DNA from: Cutibacterium sp. | Lineage (GTDB): Bacteria > Actinomycetota > Actinomycetes > Propionibacteriales > Propionibacteriaceae | Length of the DNA: 64,000 bases | Assembly: GCF_030525615.1 (NCBI RefSeq) | Contig: NZ_JAUNEJ010000001.1 | Coordinates: 372,001 to 436,000, forward strand | Direction: 5' to 3' | Part shown: piece after piece, positions 32,261-41,834 of the stretch | Numbering within the stretch: the stretch's first letter is position 1 | Layout: every line of letters starts with the position of its first letter | Position numbers and translations under genes: made by a program | The notes under the pieces: model-generated | Told to the model about the DNA's origin: nothing | What the model saw: only the letters and a program-made list of their open reading frames with translations | Database searches by the model: none

Positions 32261-32911
32261 ATGACCGTCACCAATAAGGAGATCGCCCAGCAGTTTGCTG
32301 AGCGTCTGCTCGCTATCGAAGCTGTTTCATTGTCTCCGGATGCCCCGTTCACCTGGGCGTCAGGTCTGCACTCACCGATCTACTGCGACAATCGCGTGAC
32401 CCTGTCTGATCCGCAGACCCGCGACCTCATCGCCACCGGGCTGGCGGAGTTGGTGCGTGAGAATTTTGACGAGGTGGACGTCGTAGCCGGTACCGCCACC
32501 GCAGGTATTGCCCATGCCGCCCTGGCCGCTGATCGTCTCGGTGCCCCAATGGCCTATGTCCGTTCCGCTCCCAAGGACCACGGACGAGGCAATCAGATCG
32601 AAGGACGTATCCCGGCAGGGTCGAAGGTCGTCATGGTTGAGGATCTCATTTCCACCGGCGGCTCGGTCCTCAAGGCTGCCCAGGCCGTCGAGCGAGAAGG
32701 ATCGACCGTAGTCGGCGTCCTTGCGCTGTTTTCCTACGAGTTGGAGAAGGGACATCACGCCTTCGCAGAGGCTGGTCTGCCGCTTCTCACGCTGTCGAAC
32801 TACCCGACCCTCATCGAGGTAGCTGCGCAATCTGGACGAATCACCTCGGAGCAGCTGGCCACCCTGCAGACGTGGTCTTCGGATCCTCAGGCCTGGTCGG
32901 ACGCTCACTGA
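32261..32911 (+). CDS. pyrE: Orotate phosphoribosyltransferase
   Basis: 216 residues. PRPP loop VVMVEDLISTGGSVLKA near residue 125 and the flexible catalytic loop SAPKDHGRGNQIEG with Lys and His. Converts orotate to OMP before PyrF. ATG at 32261 is preceded by GGAGGAAG; an in-frame start at 32168 would overlap pyrF. It closes the operon; 186 bases without an obvious terminator or gene follow, up to the convergent kinase-like gene. Confidence 0.95.
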   Translation: MTVTNKEIAQQFAERLLAIEAVSLSPDAPFTWASGLHSPIYCDNRVTLSDPQTRDLIATGLAELVRENFDEVDVVAGTATAGIAHAALAADRLGAPMAYVRSAPKDHGRGNQIEGRIPAGSKVVMVEDLISTGGSVLKAAQAVEREGSTVVGVLALFSYELEKGHHAFAEAGLPLLTLSNYPTLIEVAAQSGRITSEQLATLQTWSSDPQAWSDAH

Positions 32912-33097
32912 TGAGTGGGTCCAGGGCGGTAACAATGCCGCCTTTCGAATCCGCATGTTCTCTAGGCACCACCGATGACGTCCAGAGCGGAAAGTGTCGC
33001 GGTTCACGAGGGTGCTGGCGCTGTTTGGGATGACGAGGGGACAGGTAGATGGCGTCGGCTGGGATGGTCCGCCTATCGGTGCGCCCGTGTTGGTGAA

Positions 33098-33856
33098 TCA
33101 GAGGTAGCGGCGCGCCACCTGCACGGTCTCGCCGACATACCCGCCGCCGAAGAGGAAGCAGTGAACCATGAGCATGTGGAGCTGGTGCAGCCCGATGCGA
33201 TCTTGCCAGCCGTCGGCCAGCGGGGACTCTTCGTTGTAAGCGGCACGAATCTCAGAGGTGAAGGGAGCACCGAAGACCGACAAGGAAGCAAGATCTTCCT
33301 CGGCGTGACCGCCCTGGGCGGCAGGATCAATGAGGACGACTCCGTTGGAGGTCCAGATGAGGTTCCCGGACCACATATCACCATGGATACGCGAGGCAGG
33401 TTCGGTCACCAGAGCTGGCTGGTCGTGGTCAAACACCCCACTGGCCAACCGATCGACAAGCGTGGACATGATGGCACGGGCGTCGGCGTCGAGGCTGTCG
33501 AGGTACGGTTCAATGCGGTAGCGGGCATAAAACTCTCCCCACGAGCTGATGTGCTCGGCGGGCAGGGGTAGGGGAGCGCGGCCGATGTAACCGCCATCAG
33601 GGCGGAACCCGTTGGGAGGCGCTCCCAGGTGCGAGGCTCCTGCAGCGTGGGTGTGAGCCAGGCGGCGGCCAAAGTCTTCGGCTGCCTGACGGGTGGGGCG
33701 AACGGAGGAGAGCTCGGGTTCTGTGAGCCAGTCGTCGCCATGGTCCAAGACCTCGACGATTTGAGCTCCAGCTGGTTGAGCAGCGGCGAGCCACCCCAAC
33801 CCGGCAACCTCGTAATCGATGGCGTTCATGCGGTGATCGGTCTTACGGAAGGGCAT
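33098..33856 (-). CDS. Fructosamine kinase family protein
   Basis: 252 residues with the aminoglycoside-phosphotransferase-like kinase fold of the FN3K family. Catalytic loop IHGDMWSGNL and metal Asp in LIDPAAQGGHAEEDLA are clear. Such enzymes phosphorylate glycated lysines or small ketosamines; the substrate here is not known. ATG at 33856 fits family N-termini (FRKTD); a GTG at 33895 is open in frame but its AGGAG is only two bases away. The divergent rimO gene starts 62 bases upstream of the chosen start. Confidence 0.8.
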   Translation of the reverse strand: MPFRKTDHRMNAIDYEVAGLGWLAAAQPAGAQIVEVLDHGDDWLTEPELSSVRPTRQAAEDFGRRLAHTHAAGASHLGAPPNGFRPDGGYIGRAPLPLPAEHISSWGEFYARYRIEPYLDSLDADARAIMSTLVDRLASGVFDHDQPALVTEPASRIHGDMWSGNLIWTSNGVVLIDPAAQGGHAEEDLASLSVFGAPFTSEIRAAYNEESPLADGWQDRIGLHQLHMLMVHCFLFGGGYVGETVQVARRYL

Positions 33857-33918
33857 ATACCCCACGGTAGACGCGTAGTATTCATCCGAAGCCACCTCTC
33901 CTCTCAGAACGGAGTGCC

Positions 33919-35355
33919 GTGTCCGTCGGTAATCACCTCATGACAGTCCATCTCGTGTCGATGGGTTGTGCCCGCAATGATGTCGACTCCGAAGAGCTTG
34001 CAGCACGCATGGAGGCTGGCGGATTTCGTCTCGTTGACGACCCCAGTGAGGCTGAAACCATCGTCGTCAACACCTGTGGATTCATTGAGCAGGCCAAGAA
34101 GGATTCCGTCGATACCTTGCTCGCTGCCGCAGACCTTAAAGGTGAGGGACCAACTCAGTCAGTCGTGGCTGTGGGGTGCATGGCTGAACGTTACGGACGT
34201 GAACTGGCTGAATCTCTTCCCGAAGCTGACGCCGTACTGGGGTTTGATGACTATGACGACATAGCGGAACGGCTGAGAACCATCCTTGACGGTGGATCGA
34301 TCGAAGCTCATGTTCCCCGTGATCGTCGCACCCTGCTGCCGATCAGCCCGGTCGATCGTGGGTCAGTCAGCTCTCATGTCTCGGTTCCCGGCCACGGCAC
34401 CGCGCCTGATGTGTCGGGTCCGGCGTCGGGTCCACGAGCCACCCGACGCCGCCTCGGCTCAGGACCCAGTTCCCCGCTCAAGATGGCCTCAGGTTGTGAT
34501 CGGCGCTGTGCTTTTTGCGCTATCCCGCGTTTCCGAGGTTCCTACCTGTCCCGACCAGCCGCTGAGATCGTCGAGGAGGCGCGATGGCTGGTCGATCATG
34601 ACGTTAAAGAGGTCTTTCTCGTGAGCGAGAACTCCTCCTCATACGGTAAAGATTTAGGGGATCTACGCGCGTTGGAGAAATTGCTTGTCGACTTGAACAA
34701 GGTCGACGGGCTGGAGTGGATCCGGGTGTCGTATCTGCAGCCTGCCGAGCTTCGACCGGGACTTATTGACACCATGCTGGCCACCGACAAGGTCGTGCCG
34801 TACTTCGACCTGTCCTTCCAGCACGCATCGGGGCCGTTACTGCGCAGAATGCGTCGCTTCGGAGACGCCGAGTCTTTCCTCAACATCATCGACTCCATCC
34901 GCTCCCGCTGTCCGGAAGCTGGCTTCAGGTCGAACTTCATCACCGGTTTCCCTGGTGAGACCGAGGCCGATGTCGAGATTCTCGCTGATTTCCTACAGCG
35001 GGCCCGTCTTGACGTCGCCGGTATCTTTGCCTATTCCGATGAGGAAGGCACCGAAGCAGCCACCCTCGACGGCCACCTCGATGAGGATGTCATTTCTGCA
35101 CGGCGTGAAAATCTCGCCGATCTTGTTGACGAACTCGTCTCCCAGCGGGCTGAAGATCGGATTGGCACCCGAGGGCGGGTCATGATTGAGGAGACTGGCG
35201 AAGCTGTCATTGGACGGGCGGAGCACCAGGGGCCGGAGGTCGATGGGGTGGTGACGCTTCTCGATTGTGCTGATGTCAACGTCGGGGACATCGTTGATGT
35301 CGAGTTCGTTGGTTCAGACGGCGTCGATCTTCTCGCACGGTTGGTGCAGGCCTGA
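33919..35355 (+). CDS. rimO: Ribosomal protein S12 methylthiotransferase RimO
   Basis: 478 residues. N-terminal UPF0004 cluster cysteines in [13 protein letters not shown] and [13 protein letters not shown] identify RimO rather than MiaB. The radical SAM motif is [11 protein letters not shown] near residue 195, and the C-terminal TRAM domain contains [11 protein letters not shown]. About 40 poorly conserved Ser/Pro/Arg residues separate the N-terminal and radical SAM domains. GTG at 33919 has GGAG upstream; ATG at 33940 is the alternative. It modifies Asp of S12. Confidence 0.93.
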   Translation: MSVGNHLMTVHLVSMGCARNDVDSEELAARMEAGGFRLVDDPSEAETIVVNTCGFIEQAKKDSVDTLLAAADLKGEGPTQSVVAVGCMAERYGRELAESLPEADAVLGFDDYDDIAERLRTILDGGSIEAHVPRDRRTLLPISPVDRGSVSSHVSVPGHGTAPDVSGPASGPRATRRRLGSGPSSPLKMASGCDRRCAFCAIPRFRGSYLSRPAAEIVEEARWLVDHDVKEVFLVSENSSSYGKDLGDLRALEKLLVDLNKVDGLEWIRVSYLQPAELRPGLIDTMLATDKVVPYFDLSFQHASGPLLRRMRRFGDAESFLNIIDSIRSRCPEAGFRSNFITGFPGETEADVEILADFLQRARLDVAGIFAYSDEEGTEAATLDGHLDEDVISARRENLADLVDELVSQRAEDRIGTRGRVMIEETGEAVIGRAEHQGPEVDGVVTLLDCADVNVGDIVDVEFVGSDGVDLLARLVQA

Positions 35356-35454
35356 CCGTCATCGCGCTGGTATCGCTACCACCGCAGTCTTGCGGCGCTG
35401 ACAATGGCTGATCAATCCGAGGCTATTTCGGGACGGCGAGTCGCATGAGGCGTC

Positions 35455-36096
35455 ATGACGCGACATACTGAGCCTATGGCCACGAAGAAGGACCGTTCCA
35501 GCAATATCAACGTTCCGAATGCGCTGACCCTGCTGAGAGTCATTGCGGTTCCCGTCTTCGGATGGATGTTGTTAGCTCATGCTTATGAGGGCGGTTGGCG
35601 GACAGCGACGACAATCGTCTTCATGCTGGCGATCTTGACCGATTTCGTTGACGGCAAGATCGCGCGCAAGTACAGCCTCGTCACCAACTTCGGCAAGATC
35701 GGTGATTCCATTGCTGACAAGGCCCTTACCGGTATGGCCTTCATCGGATTGTCGATTCTCGGTGAGCTGCCCTGGTGGATGACGATTATCATCCTGCTGC
35801 GCGAGTGGGGTATCACCGTCATGCGGATGACGATGCTCAAATATGAGGTGATGGCTGCCAACAAGGGCGGCAAGCTCAAGACAGCCACGCAGTCCCTGGG
35901 AATCACGCTGTTTTGCCTCGGTCTGTGGCGCACCCCGATCGTCGTCGACGTCATTGCCTGGGCCGTCATGATTATTGCATTCGTGCTGACTGTGGTGACT
36001 GGGCTGGTGTACATTCGCGACGCCATCCAGATTCGTAACCGTGCCAAGAGCGCTGGAACCAAGTCGGCGATGTCGCGGAGGAGGAACCTCAGGTGA
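35455..36096 (+). CDS. pgsA: CDP-diacylglycerol-glycerol-3-phosphate phosphatidyltransferase
   Basis: 213 residues, polytopic membrane enzyme of the CDP-alcohol phosphatidyltransferase family. The signature D-x2-DG-x2-AR-x8-G-x3-D-x3-D is complete in DFVDGKIARKY through GKIGDSIADK near residues 62-85. Makes phosphatidylglycerol phosphate. Start could be ATG 35455 (GAGG upstream) or ATG 35476 (closer to conserved NVPNALTLLR). Followed by cinA with a four-base overlap, the common actinobacterial order pgsA-cinA-clgR. Confidence 0.9.
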   Translation: MTRHTEPMATKKDRSSNINVPNALTLLRVIAVPVFGWMLLAHAYEGGWRTATTIVFMLAILTDFVDGKIARKYSLVTNFGKIGDSIADKALTGMAFIGLSILGELPWWMTIIILLREWGITVMRMTMLKYEVMAANKGGKLKTATQSLGITLFCLGLWRTPIVVDVIAWAVMIIAFVLTVVTGLVYIRDAIQIRNRAKSAGTKSAMSRRRNLR

Positions 36097-36578
36097 CTGG
36101 AGACGAAGGAGCGCGTCGTCTTATTGCTGAGCTGTCTGAACGCGATCTGACGGCGGCAACCTGCGAATCGCTGACGGCTGGGCTGGTTGCGGCGACCATG
36201 ACGACTGTTCCGGGGGCCTCGGCGGTCTTTCGCGGCGGTCTGGTGACCTATGCCAGTGACTTGAAGACCAAACTTGCTGGAGTCGACGCTGGCTGGCTCG
36301 CTGAGAACGGGGCCATCAATGCGATCACTGCGGCTCAGATGGCGATGGGGTGCCGTAAAGCGTGCCGGGCTGATATTGGTATGTCATGCACCGGGGTTGC
36401 TGGGCCCGACCCTCAGGACGGCGAAAAGGTCGGAACGGTGTTCATTGCTGTGGCGTACCAGGACGCTCCCGTTGTCAAACGGCTCGACCTGGAAGGGTCG
36501 CGTGAGGAGATACGGCACGCGACGGTCACAGCACTTCTAGATCTTGGACGTGAGGTTTTACGCGGTTCACAGAGCTGA
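36093..36578 (+). CDS. cinA: CinA C-terminal domain protein (NMN deamidase-like)
   Basis: 161 residues, only the C-terminal CinA domain, as usual in actinobacteria. Signatures are AATCESLTAGLVAA near the start, FRGGLVTYAS, and SCTGVAGPDPQDG with GTVFIAV. The family deamidates NMN in pyridine nucleotide recycling. GTG at 36093 overlaps the pgsA stop (GTGA). 100 bases with an inverted repeat follow before clgR. Confidence 0.92.
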   Translation: MTGDEGARRLIAELSERDLTAATCESLTAGLVAATMTTVPGASAVFRGGLVTYASDLKTKLAGVDAGWLAENGAINAITAAQMAMGCRKACRADIGMSCTGVAGPDPQDGEKVGTVFIAVAYQDAPVVKRLDLEGSREEIRHATVTALLDLGREVLRGSQS

Positions 36579-36624
36579 CGGCGATCTTTGCAAAAAAGTG
36601 TGAGGAATTTCGCCGTGTGGGGAA

Positions 36625-36661
36625 TGATTCATCCGCTGGGGGCGTTGTCATGGGTGAATCA
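36625..36661. promoter_or_regulatory. Inverted repeat upstream of clgR
   Basis: TGATTCATCC (36625-36634) and GGGTGAATCA (36652-36661) form a 9-of-10 inverted repeat with 17 bases between. It ends 17 bases before the clgR ATG, next to its AGGAGG ribosome site, so it could be an operator of an autoregulator or an RNA hairpin covering the ribosome site. Confidence 0.5.
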
Positions 36662-36678
36662 CCTAGGAGGAGACGCAC

Positions 36679-36954
36679 ATGAAATCAGCTCTGCTGCGTG
36701 AAGCACTCGGAGAGTCGTTGCGTGAACAGAGGTTCGCACAGGGTCGCACCCTGCGTGAGGTGTCTTCCGCCGCACGCGTATCCCTCGGATACCTGTCGGA
36801 GGTCGAGCGGGGCCAGAAGGAAGCTTCCAGCGAACTCATCTTGGCCATTTGTACCGCCCTGGATCTCCCGCAGTCCGAATTGATGCGCATCGTTAGCGAC
36901 AAGATGCTCAAGAGTGAAGGCCCCTCGGAGTACCGCATGACTGTTGCGGCATGA
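36679..36954 (+). CDS. clgR: XRE-family activator ClgR
   Basis: 91 residues with a Cro/CI helix-turn-helix: RTLREVSSAARVSLGYLSEV followed by ERGQKEASSELI. This matches ClgR, which activates clp protease genes and, in some actinobacteria, recA and other repair genes. The C-terminal MTVAA tail resembles the degradation signal that makes ClgR a Clp substrate. AGGAGG lies seven bases before the ATG. Position downstream of pgsA-cinA and near recA is as in Mycobacterium. Confidence 0.88.
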   Translation: MKSALLREALGESLREQRFAQGRTLREVSSAARVSLGYLSEVERGQKEASSELILAICTALDLPQSELMRIVSDKMLKSEGPSEYRMTVAA

Positions 36955-36973
36955 AACCCCCTGAGCTTCTGGC

Positions 36974-36999
36974 GTTCCCGGTCCTGGCGGGCCGGGAAC
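36974..36999 (+). terminator. Hairpin after clgR
   Basis: GTTCCCGG (36974-36981) pairs perfectly with CCGGGAAC (36992-36999), ten-base loop, followed by TTCTGCTTT. It starts 20 bases after the clgR stop. Confidence 0.7.
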
Positions 37000-37073
37000 T
37001 TCTGCTTTACGGGGCTGGCTGTGATGTCAACGCCTTGATTCGTCGATGTGCTCCGAACCTCGAACGGTGCGGG

Positions 37074-37883
37074 TCAGTCCGCCGGCGCGTGGACGGTACG
37101 AATCGCAATACCGAGGGCGCGCAGTCGGGCAAGCTCGTCAGGATCAGCGGAATCGTCGGTAACGAGAAGGTTGACGTCCTTGGCGTCAGCTAGCTTCGCT
37201 TCAGTGATCCGGCCAATCTTGGAACCATCGACAGCTGCGATGATCCGAGCTGCCCTCTTAATCATGGTGTGGTTTGCGGCAGCCTCAATGCTGTCGTGAG
37301 TCGTCAATCCACCCTCGGCGCTCATTCCGTCACATCCGACGATGGCGGTGCCGACATTGACCTGTCTGAAGGTGGACTCGGCCAGGGAACCGACCAGCTC
37401 CAAGGACGAGGGACGCAGCACCCCGCCCGTGATAAGAACTCGTTGCTGGCCTTGGCTGGCGGCCTCAAGAGCGATGCTGATGGAATTCGTGATGAGGGTC
37501 AGGTCGTGACGATGATGCAATGTTCGGACGATCTCGGTGGTCGTTGTGCCGCCTGTGAGTCCAATAGCGTGACGTCCTGCCGGAAGCTCAGAAGCAACGG
37601 CGTGTGCGATGGCTTCTTTGGCGCGTCGACGTCGGCCATCTCGTAGATTGACAGGCAACTCGGCACCTGTCCCAGCACGCCGAGCTGTTCCGTGGGAACG
37701 AATGAGCAGGCCCTGTTCAGCGAGTGAGGCGACATCGCGTCGGATCGTCGCAGCGCTTGCTCCTAAGGCAGCTGCCATATCCCGCAGGGGAACCTCGTCG
37801 CGGTCACGCAACATGGCGAGAATGGCAACCATCCTGTCGTTTCGTCGTGAGGATGATGAGTGGGCATCCGACGGCATCGTCAT
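37074..37883 (-). CDS. DeoR-family transcriptional regulator
   Basis: 269 residues. N-terminal DeoR helix-turn-helix: VPLRDMAAALGASAATIRRD with LRSHGTA-like wing. C-terminal DeoR sensor domain shows IGLTGGTTTTEIVRTL, LVGSLAESTF and CDGMSAEGGLTTHD. Such regulators respond to sugar phosphates. ATG at 37883 has AAAGGAG upstream. Which genes it controls is not visible; the neighbours are not sugar genes. Confidence 0.9.
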   Translation of the reverse strand: MTMPSDAHSSSSRRNDRMVAILAMLRDRDEVPLRDMAAALGASAATIRRDVASLAEQGLLIRSHGTARRAGTGAELPVNLRDGRRRRAKEAIAHAVASELPAGRHAIGLTGGTTTTEIVRTLHHRHDLTLITNSISIALEAASQGQQRVLITGGVLRPSSLELVGSLAESTFRQVNVGTAIVGCDGMSAEGGLTTHDSIEAAANHTMIKRAARIIAAVDGSKIGRITEAKLADAKDVNLLVTDDSADPDELARLRALGIAIRTVHAPAD

Positions 37884-37981
37884 CGCTTCTCCTTTCGCAC
37901 GACCCACGGCTCGTGGGGGGAGCCGTGTAGTGAGCGCTCGCACATCTGGGCTGAATCTTATCTGCCCTTAGGCTGGTGTTT

Positions 37982-38176
37982 ATGACAGAGACCCAATTGT
38001 GGACGCGACTGGCTGAGGCTCTGGGCGACGACTACTGCCGAATCTGGGCTGCGCAGCAAGCTGTACCGGGTCTGGATTCACGGACGGTACAGGAAGCCTT
38101 GGCTGATGGCGTCGACACCAAGACGATTTGGCGGGCTTGCTGGAAGGCACTTGAGCTACCCGATTCGCTGCGCTGA
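37982..38176 (+). CDS. DUF3046 family protein
   Basis: 64 residues: opening TETQLWTRLAEALGDDY, central LDSRTVQEALADGVDTKTIW and a WKALELPDSLR end, as in the small protein found just upstream of recA in mycobacteria and streptomycetes. The start is ATG 37982 (GTG 37976 is possible). Function unknown. Confidence 0.85.
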   Translation: MTETQLWTRLAEALGDDYCRIWAAQQAVPGLDSRTVQEALADGVDTKTIWRACWKALELPDSLR

Positions 38177-38478
38177 CCATGGGGACATGGGATGTGTTAT
38201 GGGGAGTGGATGTGGAACAAGGCGGAACAAAACTGGAACACGAGGCGCTGCAAAGTCGTCGGTAATATCTGGAAGGGTTGTCCACAAGTGAGCGGGCGAT
38301 CGTGACCGCACTTATCCACAGGAACGAGATTGCCTGACGGATTGTCCTATCTCGCTCCTACAGTTTGGGTGATGGCGCGGGGAACCTGATGAGTCTCCCT
38401 CATCACGACATATGACCAACGCTGCGGCAATGCCGCGCGGTAAATGAGGCGGGTGACCGCCTTCAAGGAAGGAACGAC
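38177..38478 (+). promoter_or_regulatory. recA upstream region with RecA-NDp-like promoter
   Basis: 302 bases without a gene. TTGTCC at 38342-38347 and TACAGT at 38359-38364, 11 bases apart, fit the spacing of the actinobacterial DNA-damage promoter RecA-NDp (TTGTCRGTGGC-N6-TAGRGT), although the middle of the -35 box is poorly matched. Three GGAACA copies at 38214, 38224 and 38235 are spaced by 10 and 11 bases. I see no GAAC-N4-GTTC LexA box. ATG of recA is preceded by AAGGAA. Confidence 0.45.
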
Positions 38479-39525
38479 ATGGCAGCGACCGCAGACCGCG
38501 AAAAGGCTCTTGCCACGGCCTTGCAGCAGATCGAGAAACAGCACGGCAAGGGTTCTATCATGCGTCTTGGTGAGAAGGGGACCGTGAAGGTTGCCGCGAT
38601 CCCAACCGGGTCGGTGGCTCTTGACGTCGCCCTGGGCGTAGGAGGTCTCCCGCGCGGCAGAATCGTCGAGATCTACGGCCCGGAGTCTTCAGGCAAGACG
38701 ACGGTAGCCCTGCACGTCATTGCGAACGCTCAGGCCGAAGGGGGTATTTGTGCCTTCATCGACGCCGAACACGCCCTCGACCCGGAGTACGCTCGCAAAC
38801 TTGGTGTCGACACTGATTCCCTGCTGGTGAGCCAGCCGGACAATGGTGAGCAGGCCCTCGAGATCGCCGACACCCTGGTGCGTTCGGGTGCCCTTGAGCT
38901 CATCGTCATTGACTCCGTTGCAGCCCTGACGCCGAAAGCTGAGATCGAAGGAGAGATGGGTGATTCTCACGTCGGACTGCAGGCCCGTCTCATGAGTCAG
39001 GCGCTGCGTAAGATGACCGGCGCCCTCAACGCAGCCGGGACGACAGCCATCTTCATTAATCAGCTGCGCGAGAAGATCGGCGTGATGTTTGGCTCCCCGG
39101 AAACAACCACCGGCGGTCGCGCGTTGAAGTTCTACTCTTCGGTGCGCCTCGACGTACGTCGTATCGAGACCCTCAAAGACGGTTCGGAGATGGTCGGTAA
39201 CCGCACCCGCGTCAAAGTCGTCAAGAATAAGGTCGCCCCGCCGTTCAAGCAGGCTGAATTCGACATTCTCTACGGCCAGGGTATTTCTCGCGAGGGAAGT
39301 CTCATCGACATGGGCGTGGACTGCGGAATCATCACCAAGTCCGGATCGTGGTTCAGCTACAACAATGAGCAGCTGGGCCAAGGTAAGGAGAACGTCCGCA
39401 ACTTCCTTAAAGGTAATCCCGACGTCGCGAACGAAATCGAGGACAAGATTCTCACCCACCTGGGTCTGCGTGAGTCGGAGGTTCCCGAGGGGGTTGATCC
39501 TGAAACCGGTGAGGTGGAATTCTGA
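38479..39525 (+). CDS. recA: Recombinase RecA
   Basis: 348 residues, standard length. Walker A is GPESSGKTT near residue 70; Walker B is [11 protein letters not shown]2 and related loops are [16 protein letters not shown] and [12 protein letters not shown]. Drives homologous recombination and acts as co-protease in SOS. The reading frame ends inside a sequence overlapped by recX. Family members in Cutibacterium look very similar by memory, supporting the genus assignment. Confidence 0.98.
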   Translation: MAATADREKALATALQQIEKQHGKGSIMRLGEKGTVKVAAIPTGSVALDVALGVGGLPRGRIVEIYGPESSGKTTVALHVIANAQAEGGICAFIDAEHALDPEYARKLGVDTDSLLVSQPDNGEQALEIADTLVRSGALELIVIDSVAALTPKAEIEGEMGDSHVGLQARLMSQALRKMTGALNAAGTTAIFINQLREKIGVMFGSPETTTGGRALKFYSSVRLDVRRIETLKDGSEMVGNRTRVKVVKNKVAPPFKQAEFDILYGQGISREGSLIDMGVDCGIITKSGSWFSYNNEQLGQGKENVRNFLKGNPDVANEIEDKILTHLGLRESEVPEGVDPETGEVEF

Positions 39526-40073
39526 GCCGGCGGCAGCAGCAGGGTGTTCCTGAGGGGCTGACTGACGACCAGTGGTACGAGGAAGCTCGCGAGATCTGCC
39601 TCAAGCGGCTAGATCGCCGGGCCAACACCCGAAGCGAACTCGCTACGGCTCTCGACTCCAAAGGCGTTCCCGAGCAGGTGCGTGAGGCAGTCCTGAACCG
39701 CCTCACCGAGGTGGGGCTCATCGACGACGCAGACTTCGCGAATCGATGGACCGCATCCCGCCATGGTATGAGGGGACTGTCTCGCAGAGCGGTGGCAGCC
39801 GAGCTGTCGCGCAAGGGGATTGACTCCCACATCATCGAGGACGCAACCTCTCAGATCACGGATGCTGACGAGTTGGATGCGGCCACCGAACTGGCGGTCA
39901 ACAAGTTGCGGGCAGGTCGCGGTGTCGAAGAGGCCCGCCTGACTCGCCGTGTGCTGGGGGCTTTGGCCCGCAAAGGCTATGGGCCACAGGTTGCTTGGGC
40001 TGCTATTCGTGCCGCTCGCGAAGAACTTGGCGAGGAACCCCCCGAAGCTCCGACGACTGGTCTTTTCGACTAA
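39522..40073 (+). CDS. recX: RecA regulator RecX, probable CTG start
   Basis: RecX limits RecA filament growth. The frame encodes [39 protein letters not shown] and [12 protein letters not shown], the three-helix repeats of the family, and ends GLFD. The whole conserved N-terminus lies before the first ATG/GTG/TTG in frame (GTG 39678), and a stop in frame at 39510-39512 limits it. CTG at 39522 overlaps the recA TGA by four bases (CTGA) and has GAGG seven bases upstream, so I take it as the start, giving 183 residues. The alternatives are ATT at 39519, frameshifting from recA, or a sequencing error. Confidence 0.82.
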   Translation: MSRRQQQGVPEGLTDDQWYEEAREICLKRLDRRANTRSELATALDSKGVPEQVREAVLNRLTEVGLIDDADFANRWTASRHGMRGLSRRAVAAELSRKGIDSHIIEDATSQITDADELDAATELAVNKLRAGRGVEEARLTRRVLGALARKGYGPQVAWAAIRAAREELGEEPPEAPTTGLFD

Positions 40074-40172
40074 GGTCATATCGCTGCCTCTCATCTCGGG
40101 TTTGATGTCCTGGCACCGATATCAGGGGCGACGATGCAGGTCCGAGTCAGGATGTGAGGAAGGGCAGAGGTC

Positions 40173-41798
40173 ATGCTCATCGCACTCGTCGTGGTGGCGG
40201 TGCTCGCAGTGGCAATCATTATTGGCTGGTTGGCAGACCGTCGAGCCATTGGCAAGAGGGCGGAACGAGCAGAGTCCGAACGCGATGCGAAGGCCCTGGA
40301 ACTGTCCCGCAGTGAAGAGCGGCTGAAGCGAGCAACTCAGGACCTTGCAGACAGAAGAGCCGAAATCACGTCAGCTCGTGCTGAGCTTGAGTCCAGCCGA
40401 ATGCGGGCTGCGGATGAGGAACGTCGAGCCAATCATGCCGAGCAGGCTCGCCACACCGCTGAGGCTTTGCTTGAAATTAACCGACGCTCGGCAGAAGAGC
40501 TGACAGAGCGAGATCGTCAGCTACGCGAAGCCCGGCGCCACTTGGATGAAGGCTATGACAAGCTCCAGGCAGATCGCTTGGAGCTGGCTGAGCGCAGCTC
40601 TCATCTCGATGAGAGGGATGCCGAGCTGGATCGACGTGACCGGCACATCGTCGCGGAGCTGGAACGAGTCGCTGGGATGTCCCTCGACCAGGCCCGCGAT
40701 GAGCTCGCGGATCACCTTGGTCGAGAGGCCCGTATGTTGGCCGAAAATGATGCTCGCGCAATCATCGCCGAGGCAACAGCGAACGCCGAGGGCAAGGCTC
40801 GTTACCTTGTGGCCGACGCCATTCAGAGGTGTTCCTCTGAGATGGTCGCAGATACTGTTGTCAGCGTCGTGCCACTTCCCAGCGATGAGATGAAAGGCCG
40901 CATCATTGGGCGAGAAGGTCGCAACATCCGCATGTTCGAACAGGTGACGGGAGTCACCGTCATCATCGATGACACCCCGGGGATAGTACTGCTGAGCTGC
41001 TTCGACCCAATGCGGCGCGAGGTGGCTCGCCGGGCACTCAGCGACCTGGTTCAAGACGGTCGTATCCACCCCATCAGCATTGAGAAGGCTTATCAGCGCG
41101 CCGTCGGCCATATCGAACAGATGTGCCTGGACGCAGCGTCCGAGGCGGTGTCTGAAGCCGGGATCGACGAGATCAACGAGCGGCTTTTGCCTATCCTCGG
41201 GTCCCTGCGTTTCCGGACGTCCTACGGCCAGCAAGTGCTCGATCACTGCGTTGAGTGTGCTCAGCTTGCAGCCACCCTGGCGGCCGAAATTGGGGCCGAT
41301 GTCGAGATGTGCCGTCGTGCGGCCTTTCTCCATGATCTCGGTAAGTCCCTTACCCCGGGTGTCGAGGGCACCCACGCGGCTATCGGCGCGGAATTGGCGC
41401 GACGGTATGGCGAAACCGATGAGGTCGTACATGCCATTGCAGCTCATCATGATGAAGTTGAGCCGGTGGGGGTCACGGATCTCATCGTCAAGGCTGCTGA
41501 TGCGATCTCTGCTGCCCGTCCAGGAGCTCGTCGAGACTCCTTGGAAGGTCACGTTCGTCGGATGACCACTATCGAGGAGATTGCTACCAGCTTCCCCGGG
41601 GTCGAAAGGGCCTTTGCGCTACAGGCCGGACGTGAGGTTCAGGTTCTCGTTGATCCGGGTGCAGTCGACGATCTCCGCGCGTCTCGGCTGGCTCGCCAGA
41701 TTGCATTGGAGATAGGAGAGCAGGTCACCGTTCCAGGACGCACCAGGGTCACCGTCATTCGATCGTTTCAAGCGGTGGAGACGGTGGGGGAGTCCTGA
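40173..41798 (+). CDS. rny: Ribonuclease Y
   Basis: 541 residues. One N-terminal membrane helix (MLIALVVVAVLAVAIIIGWL), a long charged coiled coil to about residue 220, a KH domain with GRIIGREGRNIRMFEQVTGV, and an HD domain with FLHDLGKSL and HHDEVEP. It starts endonucleolytic mRNA decay at the membrane. Start ATG at 40173, 99 bases after recX. The stop lies inside a hairpin shared with the convergent epimerase gene. Confidence 0.93.
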   Translation: MLIALVVVAVLAVAIIIGWLADRRAIGKRAERAESERDAKALELSRSEERLKRATQDLADRRAEITSARAELESSRMRAADEERRANHAEQARHTAEALLEINRRSAEELTERDRQLREARRHLDEGYDKLQADRLELAERSSHLDERDAELDRRDRHIVAELERVAGMSLDQARDELADHLGREARMLAENDARAIIAEATANAEGKARYLVADAIQRCSSEMVADTVVSVVPLPSDEMKGRIIGREGRNIRMFEQVTGVTVIIDDTPGIVLLSCFDPMRREVARRALSDLVQDGRIHPISIEKAYQRAVGHIEQMCLDAASEAVSEAGIDEINERLLPILGSLRFRTSYGQQVLDHCVECAQLAATLAAEIGADVEMCRRAAFLHDLGKSLTPGVEGTHAAIGAELARRYGETDEVVHAIAAHHDEVEPVGVTDLIVKAADAISAARPGARRDSLEGHVRRMTTIEEIATSFPGVERAFALQAGREVQVLVDPGAVDDLRASRLARQIALEIGEQVTVPGRTRVTVIRSFQAVETVGES

Positions 41799-41820
41799 GC
41801 TGAAGCCTTTCGCTCAGGAC
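41792..41820. terminator. Bidirectional terminator between rny and epimerase
   Basis: GTCCTGAGC (41792-41800) and GCTCAGGAC (41812-41820) are perfect 9-base arms with an 11-base loop. The rny TGA at 41796-41798 lies within the left arm, and the convergent gene stops at 41835. Confidence 0.7.
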
Positions 41821-41834
41821 CCCCAGATAGGTGC

